11,386 bases of DNA. It comes from Methanocorpusculaceae archaeon UBA425 (GTDB taxonomy: Archaea; Halobacteriota; Methanomicrobia; Methanomicrobiales; Methanocorpusculaceae). The stretch is from NCBI GenBank assembly GCA_002506085.1, contig DAWV01000005.1:419-11804 (forward strand), written 5' to 3'. Shown here one piece after another: positions 1 to 4,688 of the stretch. The translations under genes were made by a program, and so were the position numbers. How positions within the stretch are numbered: the first letter of the stretch is position 1; the number at the start of each line of letters is the position of its first letter. The notes below the pieces were generated by a model. It made no database searches. It saw nothing but the letters and a program-made list of their open reading frames with translations, and was not told where the DNA came from.

Positions 1-1296
1 GGACTTGACGTGCCTGAGATCCTGAACCTCGTCTTCTTCAAAAAAGTCTACAGCAAAGCAAAATTCTGGCAGATGATCGGCAGAGGAACAAGACTCTGCC
101 CCGGACTCATAGATGGAGAAGACAAAAAACAGTTCTATATCTTTGACTTCTGCGGAAACTTTGAGTTCTTCCGTGTCATGAAAAAAGGAAGAGAAGCCCC
201 TTGCCAAACCAGCGTCCAGGAACGCATCTTCAATCTTGAATGCGAAATGGCATTCAAACTCCAGGCGCTCGAGTATCAGACCGACGAACTCATCCCGTTC
301 AGACAGTCGCTCATTGACGACCTCGTCGAAAAAATACGGGAACTCAACAGAGACAACTTCGCCGTAAAACAGCATCTCAAATACATCGACCAGTATGCCT
401 CCAAAGAGGCATTCAGAGTCCTCACCTATGAAAAGACCCTCCTGCTTGCTGACGAAATCGCTCCCCTCATTCTGCCGTACAAAGATGAAGCATCGGCGGT
501 ACGGTTTGACGCCCTGATCTACGGGCTTGAACTTGCCTTCCTCGCCGGAAACAAATACAAAAAAGCGACCCGTGATCTGAACAAAAAAGTGCGGGCACTC
601 GCTGATATCTCCACCATTCCCGAGATCCTCGAACAAAGAGAACTCATCCAAAAAATCCTTCACACCGATTACGTCAAAGAAGCCGGGATCAAAGAGTTTG
701 AAAACATCAGAACAAACCTCAGAGGTCTTATGAAATACATCCTCCTGGATGAAATAACACGATACGACACCAACTTCTCTGACAAAATAGTAGATACCAA
801 ATGGGCCGTCTCTGATCTTGATGACGGGGCACTCCAAAATTACAAAGCAAAAGCTGAATTCTATCTCCGGCAGCATCAGGACGAAGAGGTCATTGCAAAA
901 CTCAGATCCAATATCCCGCTGACGCCTGAGGATGTAAAAAAGCTGGAAAAAATACTCTGGAAAGACATCGGCAGCAAGAAGGAGTACGAAAAAGAGATCG
1001 GAGATAAACCGCTCGGAGTCTTTGTCAGGGAGATCATCGGACTGGATATGAGATCCGCCAAAGAAGCATTCGCCAAGTATCTGAATGAAACTGATCTGGA
1101 TTCCCGGCAGATTTATTTTGTCAACCGGATCGTCGAGTATATTGTCAGAAACGGACTCATGCCTGACCTTTCAGTCCTGCAGACCTCACCCTTCACTGAT
1201 AAGGGAAGTGTAGTGGAGATCTTCACGGATCTATCTATGTGGAATGGAATCAGGCAGGTCATTGATAAGATAAACAGCAATGCAATGATTGCATAA
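1..1296 (+). CDS. hsdR: Type I restriction enzyme R subunit (HsdR-like), C-terminal part, 5' truncated
   Basis: The reading frame is open from the first base, so the gene begins outside the window; 431 residues and a TAA stop are visible. The first residues, GLDVPEILNLVFFK, read as SF2 helicase motif V, and QMIGRGTRL (about visible residues 24-32) is motif VI with its arginines. A long, charged, mostly helical tail follows, with IFDFCGNFEFF and many Glu/Lys/Leu helices, like the C-terminal region of EcoEI-type R subunits that docks on the modification complex. In this family the R subunit is the ATP-driven DNA translocase and, with an N-terminal nuclease domain that would lie upstream, the cutting subunit. 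No hsdM or hsdS is visible. Codons end mostly in C or A, unlike the facing pilin-like gene. A related DEAD/DEAH helicase-type defence protein is the alternative, because the nuclease domain cannot be seen. Confidence 0.85.
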   Translation, partial: GLDVPEILNLVFFKKVYSKAKFWQMIGRGTRLCPGLIDGEDKKQFYIFDFCGNFEFFRVMKKGREAPCQTSVQERIFNLECEMAFKLQALEYQTDELIPFRQSLIDDLVEKIRELNRDNFAVKQHLKYIDQYASKEAFRVLTYEKTLLLADEIAPLILPYKDEASAVRFDALIYGLELAFLAGNKYKKATRDLNKKVRALADISTIPEILEQRELIQKILHTDYVKEAGIKEFENIRTNLRGLMKYILLDEITRYDTNFSDKIVDTKWAVSDLDDGALQNYKAKAEFYLRQHQDEEVIAKLRSNIPLTPEDVKKLEKILWKDIGSKKEYEKEIGDKPLGVFVREIIGLDMRSAKEAFAKYLNETDLDSRQIYFVNRIVEYIVRNGLMPDLSVLQTSPFTDKGSVVEIFTDLSMWNGIRQVIDKINSNAMIA

Positions 1297-1344
1297 CCCG
1301 GTCCCCGCAATAATATCCGCACCTATTTCTGACCTCTTCCAGGT

Positions 1345-1621
1345 CGCCCCGCCCACGCGCAAACCTTCGGTTTGGTCGCAAGGCAAAGCCTTGGTCGCAA
1401 ACTTTCAGTTTGCTCCGCTGAGGGCGAGCCTATCGGCTCACCCCGCCTCAGCTGAGGCCGCTCTTTCGTAGCAGTCCGCCTTAGCTGAGGCCGCCCCTTC
1501 GGGTCAGCCCGCGGTCGCAAATCAGAGATTTGCTTGGCTAAGGGCGAGCCTATCGGCTCACCCCGCAGTCGCAAGGCAAAGCCTTGCTCGGCTGAGGTCG
1601 TCGACTTCGTCGCCAACCCGC
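1345..1621. repeat. Hairpin-mosaic cluster A between convergent genes
   Basis: This spacer between hsdR and the pilin-like gene is almost entirely short hairpins. Those with a 3-base loop are 1360-1374 (CAAACC/GGTTTG), 1379-1393 (CAAGGC/GCCTTG), 1397-1413 (GCAAACT/AGTTTGC), 1517-1533 (GCAAATC/GATTTGC) and 1571-1587 (GCAAGGC/GCCTTGC). The first three are spaced 19 bases apart by a GTCG linker. GAGCC-TATC-GGCTC occurs at 1426-1439 and 1546-1559, each with outer GGG/CCC. A perfect 14-base palindrome (GCCTCAGCTGAGGC) lies at 1445-1458, with a near copy at 1478-1491. A longer hairpin, with inner CGAC-TTC-GTCG and outer GGTCG/CAACC arms, ends the cluster at 1596-1618, five bases from the pilin-like stop codon. 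Open frames on both strands here only translate the repeats (recurring GEPIGSP). Function is unknown; 3'-end formation or transcript protection is an inference from position. Confidence 0.9.
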
Positions 1622-1623
1622 CG

Positions 1624-2067
1624 TTATCGTCCGATATCCGGCGTCAGAGTCGTATAAACATCCAGCGAATTCCCATCCGTAAAATGCCCCGTCACAACAA
1701 TCGAATACCCGCCGCCGCCAACCCCCGGCGGAATCCTATATAAAATCGTCGTCCCTGCCTCATACACATCAGGAAGCCCGACCGGCTCCGCCAAAATCCC
1801 GTTCAGATACACTTCCAGCAGCGTAAGATAATCAATATCCTTCCCGCCGATCAGCGTCACCTGAATCTGATTATCCGGCGCCGCCGTCACCGTAAGCCCG
1901 ACCACTTTGACCAGAAACGTCCCGCTCCCGGCAAAATTAAGAATATACATACTCGCGACCAGACTCAGCGCAAAGATAATCGCCAATCCCAGAATGATAC
2001 CGATAACTGTCGAACTCGGGAGCGACCTATCGAAAAAATCCCAGAATACTCGGTCTCCAGTCGGCAT
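1624..2067 (-). CDS. Membrane-anchored archaeal type IV pilin-like protein
   Basis: The protein has 147 residues from the chosen ATG. A short polar N-terminus (1-19, ending SLPSS) is followed by one strong hydrophobic segment at about residues 20-44 (TVIGIILGLAIIFALSLVASMYIL) and an outward domain with VGLTVTAAPDNQIQVTLIGGKDIDYLTLLEVYLNG (about 57-90). The segment-plus-beta pattern, especially the IGG...L..V.LNG stretch, resembles archaeal pilin-type proteins (DUF1628 and pilin N-terminal families). No clear class III signal peptidase site is visible, so it may be a pilin-like surface protein and not a true pilin. A TTG start at 2244 would add 59 residues with no domain look. I prefer the ATG at 2067, because a TATA-like box lies 26-34 bases upstream, which predicts a leaderless mRNA starting at or near this ATG. 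The gene is divergent from the epimerase and convergent with hsdR. Codons end mainly in G/T. Confidence 0.6.
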   Translation of the reverse strand: MPTGDRVFWDFFDRSLPSSTVIGIILGLAIIFALSLVASMYILNFAGSGTFLVKVVGLTVTAAPDNQIQVTLIGGKDIDYLTLLEVYLNGILAEPVGLPDVYEAGTTILYRIPPGVGGGGYSIVVTGHFTDGNSLDVYTTLTPDIGR

Positions 2068-2090
2068 TACGTCGCATTTGTCTGTTTGGG

Positions 2091-2102
2091 ATGATAAATA
2101 TT
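2091..2102 (-). promoter_or_regulatory. TATA-like box for the pilin-like gene
   Basis: On the minus strand this reads GAATATTTATCA, a plausible archaeal TATA box after a purine-rich stretch (GAGAGA) that could serve as BRE. Its centre is about 29 bases upstream of the ATG at 2067, so transcription would start at or within a few bases of the start codon. No Shine-Dalgarno sequence precedes that ATG, which fits a leaderless message. The same A/T-rich stretch could drive the epimerase on the plus strand, giving it a leader of about 130 bases. Confidence 0.4.
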
Positions 2103-2124
2103 CTCTCTCCGGCACCGGACCCCT

Positions 2125-2183
2125 GCCCGGAATTGGAAAATCCCGGGCGTTATCCAGGGTTATTTTCGGAAAATTCCGAAAAT
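2125..2183 (+). promoter_or_regulatory. Two inverted repeats upstream of the epimerase gene
   Basis: The 186-base divergent spacer holds two inverted repeats. The first has arms GCCCGG (2125-2130) and CCGGGC (2143-2148) around a 12-base loop. The second is a nearly perfect 22-base palindrome, with arms ATTTTCGGAA (2162-2171) and TTCCGAAAAT (2174-2183) separated by two A residues. The second is long enough to be a dimeric repressor site or an RNA hairpin, and it lies 70 bases before the ATG at 2254. A partial copy of the motif, AATTTTCG, follows at 2191-2198. If transcription starts from the box near 2093, both would fold in the 5' leader. Which role applies cannot be told from sequence. Confidence 0.5.
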
Positions 2184-2253
2184 CACGCAGAATTTTCGCA
2201 GGAGCGCGGAGACAACCATATCTCTTATCACGCAAAAAAACCAATATATTTCT

Positions 2254-3195
2254 ATGAAATGCATCGTCACCGGCGGGGCAGGATTCATCGGCTCACATCT
2301 GGTCGATTTACTTGTCGCCGGAAATCATCAGGTAACCGTCATTGATTCTATGGTTGCCGGCAGAATGGCAAATATCGAAAGAAATCTTTCGAAGATAGAA
2401 TTCGTTCAGGCAGATTTGCTCGATGACGGCTGGCAGAGCTGTTTCGCCGGTGCCGAAAGAGTCTATCATATTGCAGCCGATCCGGATGTCCGCGGGTCTG
2501 CACGGAAATCCTATGAGGTTTTCGAGAATAATGTTACGTCAACAGTGAGAGTGCTTGAAGCTATGAAGAAGTATGAGGTGAAACAGATCGTTTTCACTTC
2601 TACGTCGACGGTCTATGGGGAGGCATCGGTTATTCCGACTCCGGAGACCTACTCGCCGATGATTCCGATTTCCATTTACGGGGCTAGTAAACTTGCCTGC
2701 GAGGCTATGATTTCGTCGTATGCGGCGACGTATGGATGGAATGCCTGGGTCTACCGGTTTGCAAATATTGTCGGTGCACGCAGTACGCATGGGATTATCT
2801 ATGATTTTGTGCAGAAGCTTTTGGAGAATCCGAAGGAGCTGGAGATTCTTGGTGACGGGACGCAGAGTAAGTCGTATCTCGCTGTGGAGAATTGTGTGAA
2901 GGCGATGATTTTTGCGCCGGAGATTTCGCATGATACGTTTAATTTCTTTAATATCGGTTCGGAGGATTGGGTTAATGTGAAGCGGATTGCGGAGCTGATT
3001 GTGGAGGAGATGGGGCTGAAGAATGTGAAGTTCAATTTTACCGGGGGGGATAGGGGATGGGTGGGGGATGTCCCGCTGATGAGGCTGGGTATTGATAAGA
3101 TGAAGTCGTTCGGGTGGAAGCCGGAGATTACGTCCGAGGAGAGCGTGAGAAGAGCAATCCGGGCTACGCTTGCAACTGAGCGGGTTGAACGCTGA
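2254..3195 (+). CDS. NAD-dependent sugar-nucleotide epimerase (GalE/WcaG-like extended SDR)
   Basis: The protein has 313 residues, the usual length for short archaeal UDP-glucose 4-epimerase-like enzymes. The N-terminal Rossmann fold shows TGGAGFIGSH (residues 6-15), the NAD-binding glycine motif, then D31 at the end of beta-2 for the ribose hydroxyls. The catalytic set is FTSTSTVYG (114-122), supplying the Ser/Thr, and YGASK (Y142, K146). The C-terminal part carries GDGTQSKSYLAVENCVKAM and TGGDRGWVGDVP, typical of the substrate domain. Family members interconvert UDP-glucose/galactose or their N-acetyl forms for surface polysaccharide or glycoprotein glycans; the substrate here is not decidable. 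The ATG start is fixed by the GXXGXXG motif; no Shine-Dalgarno is visible. Codon endings drift from C/A in the first third to G/T in the last half. Hairpin cluster B begins just after the stop. Confidence 0.88.
   Translation: MKCIVTGGAGFIGSHLVDLLVAGNHQVTVIDSMVAGRMANIERNLSKIEFVQADLLDDGWQSCFAGAERVYHIAADPDVRGSARKSYEVFENNVTSTVRVLEAMKKYEVKQIVFTSTSTVYGEASVIPTPETYSPMIPISIYGASKLACEAMISSYAATYGWNAWVYRFANIVGARSTHGIIYDFVQKLLENPKELEILGDGTQSKSYLAVENCVKAMIFAPEISHDTFNFFNIGSEDWVNVKRIAELIVEEMGLKNVKFNFTGGDRGWVGDVPLMRLGIDKMKSFGWKPEITSEESVRRAIRATLATERVER
3043..3067 (+). other. G-quadruplex-type motif inside the epimerase gene
   Basis: Four guanine runs of 7, 4, 3 and 5 are separated by ATA, AT and T on the coding strand. 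This satisfies the strict four-run, short-loop G-quadruplex pattern with very short loops. It encodes the conserved TGGDRGWVGDV segment, so the amino acids explain part of it, but the choice of GGG, AGG and GGG codons makes the runs continuous. Folding in RNA or on the non-template DNA strand is possible and unproven. Confidence 0.6.
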
Positions 3196-3200
3196 AAGCG

Positions 3201-3286
3201 GACAACCTTAGCTGAGGCGGGTTGGCGACGAAGTCGACAACCTCAGCCAAGCAAACCGAAGGTTTGCGCGTGGGCGGGCTGCCCCC
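3201..3286. repeat. Hairpin-mosaic cluster B directly after the epimerase gene
   Basis: The cluster begins about six bases after the epimerase stop codon. In order it holds a CCTTAGCTGAGG near-palindrome (3206-3217), a hairpin with outer GTTG/CAAC and inner CGAC-GAA-GTCG (3221-3241, one G/A mismatch), the CCTCAGCC linker, GCAAACC-GAA-GGTTTGC (3251-3267), and the GCGTGGGCGGG tail. This is the reverse complement of module order seen in clusters A and C. Read from the neighbouring gene outward, it runs in the same direction as the block next to the pilin-like gene. A T-tract follows at 3300. Confidence 0.85.
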
Positions 3287-3299
3287 ATTTCTATAGAGA

Positions 3300-3307
3300 T
3301 TTTTTTT
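3300..3307 (+). terminator. T8 tract, likely archaeal terminator after the epimerase
   Basis: Eight consecutive T residues on the coding strand lie about 105 bases after the epimerase stop and just beyond hairpin cluster B. Oligo-T tracts suffice for intrinsic termination by archaeal RNA polymerase. The A/T-rich CTATAGAG just before it could alternatively be a weak promoter element for the toxin-antitoxin pair. Confidence 0.45.
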
Positions 3308-3353
3308 AACTTACCGTATGACTGCCGGTGAGGAAAACTCTAATGTAATCTCA

Positions 3354-3414
3354 GTGACCATCAATAGATATGACCCGAAGCGCCGATTCAAACTCCTCTG
3401 AGATGGTGACCATC
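3354..3414 (+). promoter_or_regulatory. Repeated GTGACCATC half-sites at the antitoxin start
   Basis: GTGACCATC occurs at 3354-3362 and 3406-3414. The second copy is the right half of a palindrome with arms GATGGT (3402-3407) and ACCATC (3409-3414) around one G. Antitoxins of type II modules usually repress their own promoter by binding such sites. The palindrome contains the alternative antitoxin start ATG (3403). If 3370 is the real start it lies inside the coding region, which weakens the operator reading. Confidence 0.3.
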
Positions 3415-3600
3415 CGTATCAGTCGCACGAATCAAGAACGGCTCAAGAAGCTCAAGAAGGGAAACATGACGTATGATGATGTAATATCTCAAATCGTCGA
3501 TGATGAGAATTGGGATGTTGACAAGTTGGACGCGGATCTTAACAAGACATTGAAAACATCTAAACTCATTCCCTTTGATGAGGCTTTCAAAGATGTATAA
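3370..3600 (+). CDS. Type II antitoxin, RelB-like small protein
   Basis: The protein is 76 residues, or 65 if translation starts at the ATG at 3403. VTIRIS (13-18) followed by a basic helix (TNQERLKKLKKG) and MTYDDVISQIVDD matches short archaeal antitoxins with an N-terminal DNA-binding strand and helix. The acidic, less ordered C-terminal tail (about 43-76) would wrap the toxin. It binds and neutralises the toxin encoded immediately downstream, and the pair probably represses its own transcription. The toxin ATG lies inside its last codons, an 8-base overlap. No good Shine-Dalgarno precedes either start, so the start is uncertain. Base use is more A/T-rich than in the epimerase or trp genes, suggesting horizontal acquisition. 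Confidence 0.75.
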   Translation: MTRSADSNSSEMVTIRISRTNQERLKKLKKGNMTYDDVISQIVDDENWDVDKLDADLNKTLKTSKLIPFDEAFKDV

Positions 3601-3883
3601 TCTTTTCATCACGGAGAAGGCACAAAAACAGGTTTTAAAACTGTCCGAGGAGGACGCACAGCATGTGAAGGAGGTGATTTCTCTATGTCTAGGGAAGTAT
3701 CTGAAAAAGCCGTCCAAAAGATGTAACAAGAAACTCTTAGAGGGGTCCAAGTATGAAACGTACCGGCTTCATGTCTCAATGACCCACACAGTATTTTATC
3801 GAATCGATGAAATAGAGAAGAGGGTTATTGTGATTGAAGTTCGAGGTATTAACCAAGCGCATAGTAAATACGGCGTATTCTAA
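3593..3883 (+). CDS. Type II toxin, RelE/ParE-family mRNA interferase-like
   Basis: The protein has 96 residues starting MYNLFITEKAQKQVLKL, the typical first strand and helix of the RelE/ParE fold. An earlier in-frame ATG at 3575 lies inside the antitoxin and would add six residues. The C-terminal half, YRLHVSMTHTVFYRIDEIEKRVIVIEVRGINQAHSKYG (about 57-94), gives the three beta-strands with the conserved Arg, Tyr and basic residues of the family. RelE-type members cleave mRNA in the ribosome and ParE-type members inhibit gyrase; length and the FYRID...IVIEV core favour RelE-like, but the activity is inferred. The 8-base overlap with the antitoxin implies translational coupling. A T6 tract follows the stop. 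Confidence 0.8.
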   Translation: MYNLFITEKAQKQVLKLSEEDAQHVKEVISLCLGKYLKKPSKRCNKKLLEGSKYETYRLHVSMTHTVFYRIDEIEKRVIVIEVRGINQAHSKYGVF

Positions 3884-3884
3884 C

Positions 3885-3890
3885 TTTTTT
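3885..3890 (+). terminator. T6 tract after the toxin gene
   Basis: Six T residues begin two bases after the toxin stop codon. They are a plausible intrinsic archaeal terminator for the toxin-antitoxin transcript. A further T6 run occurs at 4089-4094, just before hairpin cluster C. Confidence 0.4.
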
Positions 3891-4109
3891 GATAAAATGA
3901 GGGAGGGATTATACCTTATCTAACAGAATATCTCAGAATCGACTAATCTGTTCCGGCGATATGTACGCCTGACTTGACAGTTAGTGGAAATACCATATCA
4001 TGAGCATTCCTGAGCATTTTTCGAAAGCCGGATACTACGCACTAATGAGATGAGTAGTATTCAAAATTACTCTCAAGTATCCAGTCCCTTTTTTGACCCC
4101 CTCTTCCCG
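3891..4109. other. A/T-rich spacer with short repeats, no gene seen
   Basis: No supported reading frame lies here. Visible structure is a tandem TGAGCATT (4001-4008 and 4011-4018, 10-base period) and an inverted repeat ATACTAC (4032-4038) / GTAGTAT (4054-4060) around a 15-base loop. Base composition matches the toxin-antitoxin genes more than the flanking hairpin clusters, so this may be the trailing part of the same imported segment. Confidence 0.5.
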
Positions 4110-4320
4110 CAGTCACAAGTTTCCTTCGAAAACTTGGTCGCAAACATTCTGTTTGGTCGCAAGTCTATCGACTTGCTTGGCTGAGGTCGTCGACTTCGTC
4201 GCCAACCCGCGGTCGCAAGGCAAAGCCTTGGTCGCAAATCAGAGATTTGCGTTTTCGAAAATTTTGTGTGGGCGGACCGGTCCATAGGACCGGTCTTAGC
4301 TGAGCAAACTGTAAGTTTGC
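4110..4320. repeat. Hairpin-mosaic cluster C
   Basis: Hairpins in order: 4116-4136 (CAAGTTT/AAACTTG, with an inner C-TTC-G), 4141-4155 (CAAACA/TGTTTG), 4159-4176 (GCAAGTC-TATC-GACTTGC), 4185-4207 (inner CGAC-TTC-GTCG), 4216-4230 (CAAGGC/GCCTTG), 4234-4250 (GCAAATC/GATTTGC), TTTTCGAAAA at 4252-4261, 4275-4295 (a 9-bp stem GACCGGTCC/GGACCGGTC with an ATA loop) and 4304-4320 (GCAAACT/AGTTTGC). The GTCG linker and the 19-base pitch recur at 4141-4176 and 4216-4250. Positions 4179-4210 repeat 1590-1621 exactly (32 bases). Confidence 0.9.
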
Positions 4321-4373
4321 GAGGGGGACGGGGGAGGGACGACAGAGATTCGCCTATAACAGAACCTTATTGG

Positions 4374-4410
4374 TTTTCGTGTTTTCGTGGACGTTTTCGT
4401 GAATTTCGTG
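4374..4410 (-). repeat. Four-copy CACGAAA short repeat
   Basis: On the plus strand TTTTCGTG occurs at 4374-4381, 4382-4389 and 4394-4401, followed by the variant ATTTCGTG at 4403-4410. On the minus strand these read as CACGAAAA units. A single CACGAAA in the opposite orientation follows at 4441-4447. No reading frame supports a coding role. The wider 4321-4530 stretch contains no gene that I can support. Confidence 0.75.
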
Positions 4411-4428
4411 TGATGACATCTACACCTG

Positions 4429-4467
4429 AAGAATCCCATACACGAAACCAAAGTACAACCAAAGAAT
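4429..4467 (+). repeat. Interspersed repeat, left copy (inverted mate at the right window edge)
   Basis: AAGAATCCCATACACGAAAC (4429-4448) is found exactly, in reverse complement, at 11360-11379. The similarity continues with substitutions and a length difference on the same side, up to a shared AAAGAAT (here 4461-4467). A second AAAGAATCCC lies at 4461-4470. The two copies bracket the trp operon. Confidence 0.75.
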
Positions 4468-4530
4468 CCCGCTTGGGCAAATCCAATTCTCTTCGCCGGG
4501 AGGGAAACGCAAAACGACCGGGGATGTACT

Positions 4531-4688
4531 CGAAGGCTTCGCCCCGGGGATTCGGCTCACCCCGCCTCCGCTAAGCCCGGTCCTATGGACCGGCCCGCCT
4601 CAGCTAAGGTCGTCGACTTCGTCGCCAACCCGCAGGCGCAAATCAGAGATTTGCTTGGCTAAGGGCGAGCCTATCGGCTCACCCCGCC
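4531..4688. repeat. Hairpin-mosaic cluster D at the 3' end of the trp operon
   Basis: Hairpins: CGAA-GGC-TTCG (4531-4541), CCGGTCC-TAT-GGACCGG (4577-4593, the reverse complement of the core of 4275-4295 in cluster C), the CGAC-TTC-GTCG block (4608-4630), GCAAATC-AGA-GATTTGC (4638-4654) and GAGCC-TATC-GGCTC (4667-4680, with outer GGG/CCC). Positions 4638-4687 are identical to 1517-1566 (50 bases). The last module runs directly into the trpA stop codon (4689-4691, minus strand), so the first structure a trp transcript would form after translation ends is one of these hairpins. No T-tract follows on the minus strand. Confidence 0.88.

Noticed and set aside
1360..1413. CRISPR-like array, suggested by the regular 19-base pitch
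   Set aside because: The constant parts are only a few bases, the variable parts are self-complementary and not spacers, and no cas gene is present.
1323..1616. Long open frames on both strands with recurring GEPIGSP and SDLRPR peptides
   Set aside because: They are translations of the hairpin repeats; the same peptides appear wherever the DNA modules occur, with no ribosome binding site and no domain. They should not be annotated as proteins.
2068..2244. TTG-initiated 206-residue form of the pilin-like protein
   Set aside because: The extra residues have no signal or domain character and overlap the divergent promoter; the ATG at 2067 lies at leaderless distance from a TATA-like box.
4323..4338. 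Second G-quadruplex motif
   Set aside because: Only three guanine runs of three or more are present, so the four-run requirement fails.
4266..4574. Open frame of about 100 codons across the trpA downstream spacer
   Set aside because: It begins and ends in hairpin modules and crosses the CACGAAA array; composition follows the repeats and no protein family is recognisable.
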